Assembly (NCBI RefSeq): GCF_000495855.1
Contig: NZ_AWGF01000002.1
Coordinates: forward strand, 248,001 to 312,000
Length of the DNA stretch: 64,000 nucleotides
DNA from: Asticcacaulis sp. YBE204
GTDB lineage: Bacteria; Pseudomonadota; Alphaproteobacteria; Caulobacterales; Caulobacteraceae
Reading direction: 5' to 3'
Every line of letters starts with the position of its first letter. Position 1 is the stretch's first letter. The notes under the pieces are model-generated. The model searched no databases and was not told the DNA's origin. It saw only the letters and a list, made by a program, of their open reading frames with translations. Position numbers and translations under genes: made by a program. Positions 19,259 through 29,040 of the stretch are shown in pieces.

Positions 19259-19915
19259 TTAATGCCCGATATAGCGTTCCGGCTTGTGCCAGCTCATCAT
19301 GACCCCGCTCATGGCGGCGGCTGAGAGGATCGAATAGAGCAACTGTTCGCCACTTAGAACGAAGAACGACGACCCTACGATCAGGGCGTCGATGACCAGT
19401 TGCGTCTTGCCCGCATTGATGCCGCGCGTCTTTTGCAGGTAGAGGCACAGGACCCCCGTCCCCCCGGCGCCGGCCCCATGACGCGCCAGCGACAATATCC
19501 CCATGCCGATGATCGTCCCGCCGAACAGGGCGGCAAACAGCGGCTGCACATAGTCGATATGCACCGCCAGCGGCATCAGCACCCCCAGCGCCATGATCGA
19601 GGCGGAGACGATGACCGTCTTGATCATGAACAAGCGGCCCATCCCCAGATAGGCAAAGACGAAGAACGGCACATTGATCAGCATGAACAGCACGCCGACC
19701 GGCAGCGGCACGAGGTAAGAGACCAGCAGCGCGATCCCCGCTACGCCACCGGTAACCAGCCCGACGGTCTTCAACAGCACGATCCCCAGCACGATCATCG
19801 AGCAACCGATGGCGAAGGCGTAGGCATCCTCCAGCGGCGTATGGCGGATACGCAGCTCAGACCCGTCGGAGGTATGTCCCGGCTTCAACCGGTTGAAAAA
19901 ACTGCCAAAGGCCAT
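19259..19915 (-). CDS. YitT family membrane protein
   Basis: 218 aa from the ATG at 19915 (the longer in-frame extension lacks membrane or family features). About six transmembrane helices are visible, including AYAFAIGCSMIVLGIVLLK, VGLVTGGVAGIALLVSYLV and GVLFMLINVPFFVFAYLGMG, the DUF161 arrangement of YitT proteins. Most homologues carry a C-terminal DUF2179 cytoplasmic domain; that is absent here, giving the short form. Transport function is unproven in the family. Confidence 0.82.
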   Translation of the reverse strand: MAFGSFFNRLKPGHTSDGSELRIRHTPLEDAYAFAIGCSMIVLGIVLLKTVGLVTGGVAGIALLVSYLVPLPVGVLFMLINVPFFVFAYLGMGRLFMIKTVIVSASIMALGVLMPLAVHIDYVQPLFAALFGGTIIGMGILSLARHGAGAGGTGVLCLYLQKTRGINAGKTQLVIDALIVGSSFFVLSGEQLLYSILSAAAMSGVMMSWHKPERYIGH

Positions 19916-20097
19916 GCCTGTTCCCGTATCCTGTGGTTGGAAACCGGCCCTGCCGTGCGTATCCTGCCCGCCTATATTCTTATCATTTGAAACCAGTTTT
20001 ACGCTATTTCCAGCGCACCGTCCATCGCCCCGTTGACCGATCAACGCACCTTTTGTAAGAACGAATAACAAACCTATTTTCTTTCAGGAAACGCATC

Positions 20098-20340
20098 ATG
20101 GCCGCAGATCATTCGGGCGACTACCACAAGGGTGAGATGGACATCCACGAACAGGCCGCAACCTTCGACATGTTCACCGGCATGGCCAAATGGGGCAGCC
20201 TGATCATCGCCGTCGGCCTCCTGTTCTTCACCGTCTGGTTCGCCGTCAAGGGTGCGGGCTTCATCCCCGCCGCGATCGCTGCCTTCGTCGTGGCCGTCGT
20301 CGGGTTCCTGGTCCTGAAAAAAGGCGCCAGCGCGCACTGA
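20098..20340 (+). CDS. aa3-type cytochrome c oxidase subunit IV
   Basis: 80 aa. A soluble N-terminus with the family signature MDIHEQAATFDMFTGMAKWG is followed by two hydrophobic helices (LIIAVGLLFFTVWFAVKG and AAIAAFVVAVVGFLVL). This is the bacterial COX4_pro_2 subunit that packs against subunits I and III in the aa3 terminal oxidase of alphaproteobacteria. The other oxidase genes are not in this window, which is common for this subunit. A strong terminator follows. Confidence 0.9.
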   Translation: MAADHSGDYHKGEMDIHEQAATFDMFTGMAKWGSLIIAVGLLFFTVWFAVKGAGFIPAAIAAFVVAVVGFLVLKKGASAH

Positions 20341-20345
20341 TCACG

Positions 20346-21200
20346 GTGAGTGACAATCCAATCCGTGAAAGGCCCCATCCGCTGGGGCCTTTTTTGCAGG
20401 CGCCGCGCCGGTTCATCCACCGGATGCTGGATCACCTGCCGACGCCATTGGCCGAGTTCATCCTCTTCGGCCTGAAAATGGCGTGGTCGTGCCTGTTCGG
20501 TGCGGCAATGCTGGCTTTGCTGATCGTCACGCATCTCCTCTGGCCGCAAAACGCCCCGATCCATCGCTACGATTTCCTGTTCGGGGCGGCGGTGGCGATC
20601 CAGATCCTGATGCTGCTGACTCCGTTAGAAAGCTTCGAAGAAGCCCGCGTCATCTTTCTCTACCACGTGGTCGGCACGGTAATGGAAATTTTCAAGACCC
20701 ATATGGGATCGTGGGAATATCCCGAAGCCGCCGTCATCCACATCGCCGAAGTGCCGCTGTTCACCGGTTTTATGTATGCCTGTGTCGGCTCGTTCATTGC
20801 CCGCGCCAGTCGCGTCATGGACCTGCGCTATACGCACTATCCGCCGCTGTGGGCGACGATCGGGCTGGCGGTGTTGATCTATCTCAACTTCTTTACCCAC
20901 CACTATGTGTTCGATATCCGGTATCTGCTGTTCGCGGGAATAGGCTTGCTGTTCTGGCGGACATGGATCGTCTTTCGCGTCGATAGGATCGACCGGAAGA
21001 TGCCCTTCCTGCTGGCCAATTTCCTGACGGCGTTTTTTCTGTGGGTGGCGGAAAATATCGGCACCATTACCAAAACCTGGGTCTATCCGGGACAGGAGAC
21101 GTGGCATCTGGTCAGCCTGCACAAACTCGGCGCGTGGGCGCTGCTGCTGGTCCTCAGCTTCGTCATGGTCAGTCTGGTGATCCGGCCAAGGGTTCCGTAA
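20346..21200 (+). CDS. DUF817 family integral membrane protein
   Basis: 284 aa if translation begins at the GTG at 20346. The sequence from GPFLQAPRRFIHRMLDHLP onward matches the N-terminal spacing of the family, and LPTPLAEFILFGLKMAWSCL opens the first helix. About eight helices follow. Conserved signatures are EEARVIFLYHVVGTVMEIFK, GSWEYPE, LFTGFMYACVGSFIARA, NFFTHHY and AENIGTITKTWVYP. Function is unknown. An ATG at 20424 is the conservative alternative start (258 aa). With the GTG start, a rho-independent terminator hairpin lies inside codons 8-17. Confidence 0.75.
   Translation: MSDNPIRERPHPLGPFLQAPRRFIHRMLDHLPTPLAEFILFGLKMAWSCLFGAAMLALLIVTHLLWPQNAPIHRYDFLFGAAVAIQILMLLTPLESFEEARVIFLYHVVGTVMEIFKTHMGSWEYPEAAVIHIAEVPLFTGFMYACVGSFIARASRVMDLRYTHYPPLWATIGLAVLIYLNFFTHHYVFDIRYLLFAGIGLLFWRTWIVFRVDRIDRKMPFLLANFLTAFFLWVAENIGTITKTWVYPGQETWHLVSLHKLGAWALLLVLSFVMVSLVIRPRVP
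20368..20395 (+). terminator. Terminator of the oxidase subunit IV gene, inside the next reading frame
   Basis: AAAGGCCCC (20368-20376) pairs with GGGGCCTTT (20384-20392) with a short loop and a T-run. It lies 28 bases past the subunit IV stop and within the likely 5' coding region of the DUF817 gene. Confidence 0.8.
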
Positions 21201-21290
21201 AGAGGAAGGATGTAAGCGCCGCACCATAACGCGCACGTGACTGTCGTCTTGGCCAAACGCGGTTATAAAGAACGCAAACACGGGGCCCCC

Positions 21291-21860
21291 ATGACGAATC
21301 TTACAGAACGCCAGCAGAAATGGTTCGCCTCGGTACAGGCGTCGCTGGAACGCGACACCGGCAAGACCCTGGCCGAATGGGTCGAAATCGTCAAAATCGA
21401 ATGCCCCGAAACCAAACCGCGCGCCCGTCAGGTCTGGCTGAAAGACACTTACGGCCTCGGCATCAACCGCGCGGCGCAAATTCTCGACGCCGCCTACCCG
21501 TCGCCGGATAACTGGGACGAACCTCAGGCCCTGCGCGATGCCTTGTGGACCGATCCCGACGCGATAGCCATCCTGAACGCGGTCGAAGCCGCCGTCGCCG
21601 ATTTCGACGGCCTCGTCCCCACTCAGCGCAAGGCGTTTTCCGCCTTTTCGAGCAAGGTTCAGTTCGCCGCCTTGCGCCCGATCAAGGGCGGTGGCGCATG
21701 GCTGGGTCTGGCCGTATCTGCCGATTCCGATCTCCGCCTCGAGCCCGCGGGCAAGGAGGGGTGGTCCGAGCGGTTGACCAGTAAAACGCGCCTTTCACGG
21801 CCCAATGACGTCGATAGCGCTATCATCGCCCTGCTCAAAATGGCTTACGAAAGATCGTAA
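21291..21860 (+). CDS. DUF4287 / DUF5655 domain protein
   Basis: 189 aa from the ATG at 21291; a longer in-frame start is possible. The N-terminal DUF4287-type segment (TGKTLAEWVEIV, then RARQVWLKDTYGLGINRAAQI) is followed by a DUF5655-type C-terminal domain (PTQRKAFSAFSSKVQFAALR, KTRLSRPNDVDSAIIALLKM). The first domain resembles a helical DNA- or peptide-binding fold and the second a small beta structure related to YdhG/DUF1801. Cytoplasmic; function not known. Its TAA is embedded in an inverted repeat. Confidence 0.8.
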   Translation: MTNLTERQQKWFASVQASLERDTGKTLAEWVEIVKIECPETKPRARQVWLKDTYGLGINRAAQILDAAYPSPDNWDEPQALRDALWTDPDAIAILNAVEAAVADFDGLVPTQRKAFSAFSSKVQFAALRPIKGGGAWLGLAVSADSDLRLEPAGKEGWSERLTSKTRLSRPNDVDSAIIALLKMAYERS

Positions 21861-21931
21861 ATGCGCAAAGTCAATAAACGCCGCTTAATTTAGCCGAACT
21901 TCACAAGCTGACTTTACTTGATGCGCATTTA
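21858..21931. repeat. 10-bp inverted repeat upstream of pntAA
   Basis: TAAATGCGCA (21858-21867, starting in the preceding stop codon) and its exact complement TGCGCATTTA (21922-21931) enclose 54 bases. It could be an operator, part of the pnt promoter region, or a weak transcript end structure. Confidence 0.45.
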
Positions 21932-22021
21932 CCCTTATTGGGCCACAAACCGTAAAAGCGTAATATGTTGCAATTGAAAGGATTTTTCTGAATTAATCAG
22001 ACAAATCCGGGGAGACATACC

Positions 22022-23152
22022 TTGCCAGTGACGATAGGAATTCTGAGGGAGACCGTAGCCGGTGAAACGCGCGTCGGCGCGACTCCGGACACGGTCAAAA
22101 AGTGGGTGCAGAGCGGACAACGCGTCATTATCGAAAGCGGCGCCGGTGTGGCCGCTGCCTTCACCGACGACGCCTACAGCGCTGCCGGGGCAGAGATCGT
22201 CAGCACAGCGGTCGCCCAAGGGGCTGACATCGTGCTCAAGGTTCGCGCCCCGCAGGCCGCTGAGATCACCGGTTTCAAACCCGGCGCGACCCTGATCGCG
22301 CTCCTCGATGCCCACCGCGAAAAAGACACGCTCAACGCGCTGGCCGCTGCTGGGATCACGGCCTACGCGATGGAATTCGTGCCACGTATCACCCGCGCCC
22401 AGGTCATGGACGCCCTGTCGTCTCAGGCCAACCTCGCCGGTTACCGCGCGGTCATCGAGGGCGCGCATCTGTACGGCAAGGCCTTCCCGATGATGATGAC
22501 CGCCGCAGGCACCGTCGCCCCGGCCAAGGTCTTCGTCATGGGCGTCGGCGTCGCGGGCCTGCAAGCCATCGCCACGGCCCGGCGCCTGGGGGCGGTCGTC
22601 ACCGCCACCGACGTGCGTCCGGCGACCAAGGAACAGGTCGAATCGCTGGGGGCAAAATTCATCGCCGTCGAGGACGAGGAGTTCAAGAACGCCCAGACCG
22701 CCGGCGGCTATGCCAAGGAAATGTCGGCGGAATATAAGGCCAAACAGGCCGATCTGGTCACCAGTCACATCGGCAAGCAGGACATCGTCATCACCACGGC
22801 CCTGATCCCCGGCCGCGCCGCGCCGGTGCTGGTCACCGCTGTTCAGGTCGCCTCGATGAAGCCCGGTTCCGTGCTGGTCGACCTCGCCGCGCCGCAAGGG
22901 GGCAATGTCGAGGGCACGGTCGCCGATCAGGTCACCGACGTGAACGGCGTGCGTATCTACGGCCCGTCGAACATCGTCACGGCCATCGCCAACGACGCCT
23001 CGGCGCTCTATGCGAAAAACCTTCAGGCCTTTGTCGGCCTTCTGCTCACCAAAGAGGGCGAGATCGCACCCGACTTCGAAGACGAGATCCTCAAGGCCGC
23101 GCTGGTCACCCAGAACGGGGCCATCGTGCACCCGGCATTGAAAGCCCAATGA
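22022..23152 (+). CDS. pntAA: NAD(P) transhydrogenase subunit alpha part 1
   Basis: 376 aa. It starts at TTG (22022) with GGGGAG seven bases before; an in-frame GTG lies six bases later. This is the soluble NAD(H)-binding domain I: the N-terminal GILRETVAGETRVGATPDTV motif and the second Rossmann segment AKVFVMGVGVAGLQAIATAR with the RRLGAVVTATDVRP strand. In the split alphaproteobacterial enzyme it joins PntAB and PntB to couple hydride transfer from NADH to NADP+ with proton entry. First gene of the operon. Confidence 0.93.
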   Translation: MPVTIGILRETVAGETRVGATPDTVKKWVQSGQRVIIESGAGVAAAFTDDAYSAAGAEIVSTAVAQGADIVLKVRAPQAAEITGFKPGATLIALLDAHREKDTLNALAAAGITAYAMEFVPRITRAQVMDALSSQANLAGYRAVIEGAHLYGKAFPMMMTAAGTVAPAKVFVMGVGVAGLQAIATARRLGAVVTATDVRPATKEQVESLGAKFIAVEDEEFKNAQTAGGYAKEMSAEYKAKQADLVTSHIGKQDIVITTALIPGRAAPVLVTAVQVASMKPGSVLVDLAAPQGGNVEGTVADQVTDVNGVRIYGPSNIVTAIANDASALYAKNLQAFVGLLLTKEGEIAPDFEDEILKAALVTQNGAIVHPALKAQ

Positions 23153-23559
23153 GCCTGAATGAAATGACCCTGACCAAGACCCAATACGAGAGCCTGAGCC
23201 GCGACTGGTTCGACGCGTGGAACAGCCATGATCCGCGCGCCATCGCGTCGCTCTATGCCGACGACGTCGTCTTCACCTCGCCGTTCATCGCCAAGATGGA
23301 ATTGAGCGATGACGGCACGATTACCGGCATCGAGGCCTTTTTCAACTATCTGCAAAAGGCCCTGCCGCGCGTGCCGAACCTGAAGTTCGAGCCGGTCGCC
23401 AACTGTCTGGGGGTGAACGGCAATACGCTGGTCTACCGCAATCAGTCGAGCCACATCGTCACCGAAATCCAGACCCACACCGCCGACGGCCTGATCCAGT
23501 CGGCCGATGTCGCCTATTCCATCGCCCCCATCCGGAGGAACACTCATGGAAGCCGTTAG
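23149..23559 (+). CDS. SnoaL/NTF2-like protein inside the pnt operon
   Basis: 136 aa. It overlaps pntAA by ATGA and overlaps pntAB by 14 bases, so it is translationally locked into the operon. The fold markers are [30 protein letters not shown] and the later [19 protein letters not shown], typical of SnoaL-like ketosteroid-isomerase/NTF2 proteins with a small cone-shaped pocket. No catalytic dyad can be assigned. This gene is not normally part of the transhydrogenase unit; whether it affects the enzyme is unknown. Confidence 0.8.
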   Translation: MSLNEMTLTKTQYESLSRDWFDAWNSHDPRAIASLYADDVVFTSPFIAKMELSDDGTITGIEAFFNYLQKALPRVPNLKFEPVANCLGVNGNTLVYRNQSSHIVTEIQTHTADGLIQSADVAYSIAPIRRNTHGSR

Positions 23560-23880
23560 TCCTACCGTTTTCCACTTCGCCGTCTTCCTGCTGGCGGTCT
23601 TTGTCGGCTACTACGTCGTGTGGTCGGTGACCCCGGCCCTGCACACGCCGCTGATGGCCGTCACCAACGCCATTTCCTCGGTCATCATCGTCGGCGCGCT
23701 GATCGCCGCTGCCGCGTCGGGTTTCGGCGCGGGTGCTTGGGTCTCCAAGGGCTCCGGCGCGATCGCCTCGGCCCTGGCCGCCGTCAATATCTTCGGGGGC
23801 TTCATGGTCACCCGCCGCATGCTGGCCATGTATAAGAAGAAAGAACGCCCCGCTCAGGCCAAGAAAGAGGGAGCGCACTG

Positions 23881-23881
<1 letters not shown>
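23546..23881 (+). CDS. pntAB: NAD(P) transhydrogenase subunit alpha part 2
   Basis: 111 aa from the ATG at 23546, preceded by CCGGAGGAAC. It has three membrane helices ([38 protein letters not shown] and [20 protein letters not shown]), with the conserved [16 protein letters not shown] signature of the transhydrogenase membrane domain II. A lysine-rich tail ends the protein. Its TGA overlaps the pntB ATG by one base. Confidence 0.93.
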
Positions 23882-25299
<1,418 letters not shown>

Positions 25300-25318
25300 G
25301 AAGAAAGACAAGGCAAGG

Positions 25319-25339
25319 CAAGGGGCCTCAGGCCCCTTG
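25319..25339 (+). terminator. Hairpin after pntB
   Basis: CAAGGGGCC (25319-25327), loop TCA, GGCCCCTTG (25331-25339). It is a strong nine-pair stem twenty bases after the pntB stop but lacks a U-tract, so it may act as a 3' end stabiliser or Rho-assisted terminator. Confidence 0.45.
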
Positions 25340-25378
25340 ACCCCAATCTATTGCAACCAACTCGTCAATTGAGGCTTT

Positions 25379-26134
25379 ATGCAAGAAAAATTGTACAAGA
25401 TGTGGCTGCAAGCGCAAAGTTACGATTCAGGTACAGTCACTGCTCAATTGCATCGGTCTCAGCGTGTAGAAAAATATCATGGTGATCTTGATCAACATTT
25501 CAAGCATGACAGGCTTGAAACCGTCATATCTCTGCTAACTTATTCAGCAGAAGATGCACGCCGAGGGCGAGCAAACCCCTCTAAAATCCCTTTGGACGCT
25601 CAGGCAAACATTCGTAATAATCTTGCCTCTTACAAAGATGCCATACGTCGATACGCACGGTTTCTGGATACAAAGACTTCCGACCCCAGCTTCGCTGGGC
25701 ATGAAATTATTCCGGAAAACGATCCCGTTTCAACTGCGATACTGCATCAAGTCGAAGACGTTGAAGGTCAACGCATTGGCCTCGAAAGAGATATGCAATC
25801 CGCCTTGCGAAAGCACATAACCTCCTTAGAAGAGGGCTTGGTGCTTATCGATGATGGCGTCGAACGCATTGTTGAATCCGGACGAATTGATATCACTGCG
25901 CGAGACCAAAACGGCATTACAGTCGTCATAGAGCTTAAAGCTGGTCCAGCGGGGCCAAACGCCGTTGCTCAAATTCTAAGCTATATGGGCGATATCTCCT
26001 CCGAAGAGGAAGGACAGGTACGCGGCATTCTGGTTGCGTCGGAATTCACGGGTAAAGCAAAGTCGGCAGCCAAAATGGTCCCTCACTTGTCATTAACGAC
26101 ATATAAGGTGAAGTTTTTATTCAATTCAGTCTGA
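25379..26134 (+). CDS. NucS/EndoMS-like nuclease domain protein
   Basis: 251 aa. The C-terminal domain has the restriction-endonuclease-fold core seen in NucS/EndoMS: RIDITARDQNG with D171, TVVIELKAG with E185-x-K187, and AVAQILSYMGDI further on, plus VRGILVASEF. NucS cuts branched or mismatched DNA; archaeal and actinobacterial versions have a different N-terminal dimerisation domain. The first ~115 residues here do not resemble that domain. The gene is noticeably more AT-rich than the pnt operon and stands alone, which suggests recent transfer. It could be a defence or repair nuclease. Confidence 0.72.
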   Translation: MQEKLYKMWLQAQSYDSGTVTAQLHRSQRVEKYHGDLDQHFKHDRLETVISLLTYSAEDARRGRANPSKIPLDAQANIRNNLASYKDAIRRYARFLDTKTSDPSFAGHEIIPENDPVSTAILHQVEDVEGQRIGLERDMQSALRKHITSLEEGLVLIDDGVERIVESGRIDITARDQNGITVVIELKAGPAGPNAVAQILSYMGDISSEEEGQVRGILVASEFTGKAKSAAKMVPHLSLTTYKVKFLFNSV

Positions 26135-26306
26135 TCCTTTCCAGTTCTGCATAATATCATTTCAAGCATCAACTATCTTCTGTTTTAACGCTACCATAGA
26201 CGTTTGTCGTATGGACATTCCTCTCTTATCGCGGGACAGTCTCCGCACGCTGCAACGACAGCGCCGCCAATATTCTGCGGATCAATGACATCTAGGGAAT
26301 GCACAC

Positions 26307-26714
26307 ATGAAAATTCACACGACCCTCGCCGTTACCGGCGCGCTGTTGCTGGCCGCCGGTGCCGCCACCGCCCAGACTGCCCTGCCCGAACACTTTGCCA
26401 AGATGGACAAGGACGGCGACGGCAAACTGAGCCCCGCCGAATGGACCCGCGATAAGCCTCAGACTTTCAAGAAGATCGATGCTAACGGCGACAAATTCGC
26501 GGATAAGGCCGAGGTCGAGAAATTCTACGTCGCTATCGCGCCGCTCGATGACCCCAAGACCGCCAAGCGCATCAGCGGCATCCTCAACGCCGACGCCAAT
26601 GCCGACGGCAAGGTGACGATCGAGGAACTGACGGAATACAGCCTCGCGGACTTCAAGAAGCGCGACAAGGACGGCGACGGCTTCATCTCCGGCGACGACG
26701 CCGCGAAGAAGTAA
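26307..26714 (+). CDS. Secreted EF-hand calcium-binding protein
   Basis: 135 aa with a signal peptide (MKIHTTLAVTGALLLAAGAA, cleavage near ATAQ). Four EF-hand loops: DKDGDGKLSPAE (34-45), DANGDKFADKAE (58-69), DANADGKVTIEE (96-107) and DKDGDGFISGDD (120-131). The last ends in Asp rather than the usual Glu. It is probably a periplasmic calcium buffer or sensor. Monocistronic with a clear terminator. Confidence 0.88.
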   Translation: MKIHTTLAVTGALLLAAGAATAQTALPEHFAKMDKDGDGKLSPAEWTRDKPQTFKKIDANGDKFADKAEVEKFYVAIAPLDDPKTAKRISGILNADANADGKVTIEELTEYSLADFKKRDKDGDGFISGDDAAKK

Positions 26715-26735
26715 CCATCGGCCCCCTCAAAAGCC

Positions 26736-26767
26736 AAAAGCCCGCGTCATTCGGCGCGGGCTTTTTT
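26736..26767 (+). terminator. Rho-independent terminator of the EF-hand gene
   Basis: AAAAGCCCGCG (26736-26746) pairs with CGCGGGCTTTT (26755-26765) followed by more T. It lies 21 bases after the stop. Confidence 0.9.
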
Positions 26768-26896
26768 ATTGGTCAAGGACAGAGAATTCCACCCCTGGGT
26801 GCAAATGGAAATCATGCAATTCTTGATTTGCTTTACCAAGCATGGCTTAATTTTACCGTCAGGTAAATTCGCCTGATGCTCCTAGAGGAGAACGCC

Positions 26897-26992
26897 ATGA
26901 AACTTCGGTTTCGGTTCTCTTTTAGAACGTCTCTCAGAAAGCTGATATTTGATTTGACCATCCAAATCAGCAAGCTGAGAGACCTCTTCTAA
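26897..26992 (+). CDS. Candidate 31-aa small protein
   Basis: ATG at 26897, TAA at 26990-26992. A strong GAGGAG six bases upstream supports translation. The product starts MKLRFRFSFRTSLRKLIFDL and ends TIQISKLRDLF: highly basic N-terminal half, amphipathic with many Phe, Leu and Ile. It lies alone in a 386-base gap between the EF-hand terminator and the DUF885 gene. A near-palindrome follows it (GGAGGCGTT / AACGCTTCC). It could be a membrane-active peptide, a leader peptide or a type I toxin, or chance. No homologue is known to me. Confidence 0.4.
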   Translation: MKLRFRFSFRTSLRKLIFDLTIQISKLRDLF

Positions 26993-27100
26993 AGGCGGGG
27001 TGGGAGGCGTTAACGCTTCCTACCTTTCCCTAGGTGCTAACACAAAAACGTCCGAAAAGCAAGTTTACTCCTTAGACAGGTAGAATGCGCGGGCCTATCC

Positions 27101-28924
27101 TCAGATCATGCCTTTGTCCGCATAGAGCTGCTCCAGCACGGCCAGCGGCATGGCCCCGGCGGTCAGGCCGGTATCGTGGAAGGCCTTGATATCGAACTTC
27201 GCACCCAACTTTGTTTGCGACCGGGCGCGCAGGTCCTGCCACTTGATCTTGCCGATCATGTAGCCCAGCGCCTGACCCGGCCACACGCAGTAGCGCTCGA
27301 TCTCGGTCGTGGTGGTGGCCACGTCATCGCCCATCTGGGTCGCCATGAAGTCGATCGCCTGCTCGCGCGTCCAGCGCTTGTGGTGCATCCCCGTATCGAC
27401 CACCAGGCGGCAGGCGCGGAACAGGGCGTCGTGCAGGTAACCGATGCGCCCATAGGGATCGTCGTCGTACATGCCCATGTCCTTGGCCGCGACTTCCTCG
27501 GCGTACAGCGCCCAACCTTCGATATAGGCGTTGAAGCCCGAAATCTGACGCAGCATCGGCAGGTTCTTGTTCTCCTGCTGGATGGAAATCTGCATGTGGT
27601 GGCCGGGGATCGCTTCGTGATAGGTGAGCGTCGGCAGGGTCCAGCTTGGCACCTCCGCCGTGTCGCGCAGGTTGATGTAATAGGCCCCCGGCCGCGTCCC
27701 GTCGAGCGACGGCGACTGATAATAGCCGCCCGGCGCCCCCAGTTCGGTCGCCTTGGGGACGCGCTTGACCTCGACCTTCGCCTTGGGCAGGACGCCGAAA
27801 TAGGCCGGCAGCTTGGCCTGAACCACGCCGATCTGGGCGTTCAGATGCGCCAGCAGCTTGTCCTTGCCCGCGTCGGTATTTTCGAAGACGAACTTCGGGT
27901 CCTTGGCCATCGCCTTCATGCGCTCGCCTGGCGTGCCCTTGGTCATCCCCAGCTTAGCCATCACCGTTTCCAGCTCGGCGTTGATTTCCTTGACCTTGTC
28001 GAGGCCGATCTGGTGGATTTCATCCGCCGTCATGTCGGTCGAGGTGCCCGAACGAACGCTGTAGGCATAGATCTCCGCACCCTGCGGCAGGCGCCACACG
28101 CCGGCGTCATGGGTGGCCTTGGGCAAGGCGGCCTCAAGCGCCTTGACCTGACGGTCAAGCGCCGTACGCACCGGACCTTCGTAGATTTTCGTGGCCAGTG
28201 CCGCCCAGTCGCCCGCGACCTTCGCCTCTCTGGCGCGACGCGCCAGCGACTGCACCAGCACCGAATCCGCGGCCTTGGTATCCCGAATGCCCGACAACTG
28301 TTTGATGGCTTTATCCATGGCGAAATCCGGCGGCACCACGCCCATGGCGGCATCGGCATTGAAGTTGTCGGTTTCCTCGTTCAGTACAACCGCGAATTCA
28401 TTCAGCCGCGACAGATAGGCGTCGGCATCGGCCTTCGTCTCGATCATGTGCATATTGTCGAGGAAGTCCGGCGTTTGCAGATAGCTGCCCGACAACTGAG
28501 TCACCGTATAGGGCGTCCCCATGGTCTTGAAGATCGTCACGCCTTTCAGGCCGTTCTTCATATCCCACAGAACGGTATCGTAATTGACGCGGTCCATGCC
28601 CTGAAGCTTTGACCGATCAAGCCCTTCCAGCGCCTTGATGGTGCGCGCATAATAGGCGATCTGCTTGTCGCGTTCGGCACGCGTGGCGTGATCGAGCTTC
28701 GATTTTTGGTAGGCGTATTCGCCCTTGTCGAGCCCTAGATAGGTACTCATCGTCGGCGACAGAACCAGCAATTCGTTGAACGCCGTCTCGAAAATGACAT
28801 TGAGCTTTTTGGCCTCAGCCGGATCGGAGTCCGCGGCCATCACGCGGGTTGTCAGAGCCCCTGACAGCACCGAGGTGGCCATCAGCGCCCCCGCCCCCAT
28901 AAATACCGAACGACGATCCACCAT
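27101..28924 (-). CDS. DUF885 family secreted protein (putative metallopeptidase-like)
   Basis: 607 aa. The N-terminus MVDRRSVFMGAGALMATSVL has an RR pair before a hydrophobic stretch, compatible with Tat export. The body has DUF885 features: RDTAEVPSWTLPTLTYHEAI running into PGHHMQISIQQENKNLP (HEAIPGHH near residue 435), then FNAYIEGWALYAEEVAAKDMG and YCVWPGQALGYMIGKIK. The HExxxGHH arrangement resembles a zinc site and the family is treated as gluzincin-like, but activity is rarely proven. Periplasmic. Monocistronic; the region 26993-27100 downstream has no other gene. Confidence 0.85.
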   Translation of the reverse strand: MVDRRSVFMGAGALMATSVLSGALTTRVMAADSDPAEAKKLNVIFETAFNELLVLSPTMSTYLGLDKGEYAYQKSKLDHATRAERDKQIAYYARTIKALEGLDRSKLQGMDRVNYDTVLWDMKNGLKGVTIFKTMGTPYTVTQLSGSYLQTPDFLDNMHMIETKADADAYLSRLNEFAVVLNEETDNFNADAAMGVVPPDFAMDKAIKQLSGIRDTKAADSVLVQSLARRAREAKVAGDWAALATKIYEGPVRTALDRQVKALEAALPKATHDAGVWRLPQGAEIYAYSVRSGTSTDMTADEIHQIGLDKVKEINAELETVMAKLGMTKGTPGERMKAMAKDPKFVFENTDAGKDKLLAHLNAQIGVVQAKLPAYFGVLPKAKVEVKRVPKATELGAPGGYYQSPSLDGTRPGAYYINLRDTAEVPSWTLPTLTYHEAIPGHHMQISIQQENKNLPMLRQISGFNAYIEGWALYAEEVAAKDMGMYDDDPYGRIGYLHDALFRACRLVVDTGMHHKRWTREQAIDFMATQMGDDVATTTTEIERYCVWPGQALGYMIGKIKWQDLRARSQTKLGAKFDIKAFHDTGLTAGAMPLAVLEQLYADKGMI

Positions 28925-29000
28925 AATCCTATCCCTTTTTGAAACTGCACCGGGCAGACTAGGAGGGATTTGTTACGTGAGCAACCGGATTATGTCAGGC

Positions 29001-29039
29001 AGGAAAAAGCCCGCGTCATCCCGACACGGGCTTTTTCCT
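29001..29039 (-). terminator. Rho-independent terminator of the OmpA-like gene (bidirectional)
   Basis: AGGAAAAAGCCCG (29001-29013) pairs perfectly with CGGGCTTTTTCCT (29027-29039). It begins one base after the OmpA-like stop and could also end transcription from the other side. The core AAAAGCCCGCGTCAT is shared with the EF-hand terminator 2.3 kb away. Confidence 0.85.
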
Positions 29040-29040
29040 T

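Noticed and set aside
25554-25820. 88-codon frame inside the NucS-like gene
   Set aside because: It is out of frame with a gene that has clear catalytic motifs.
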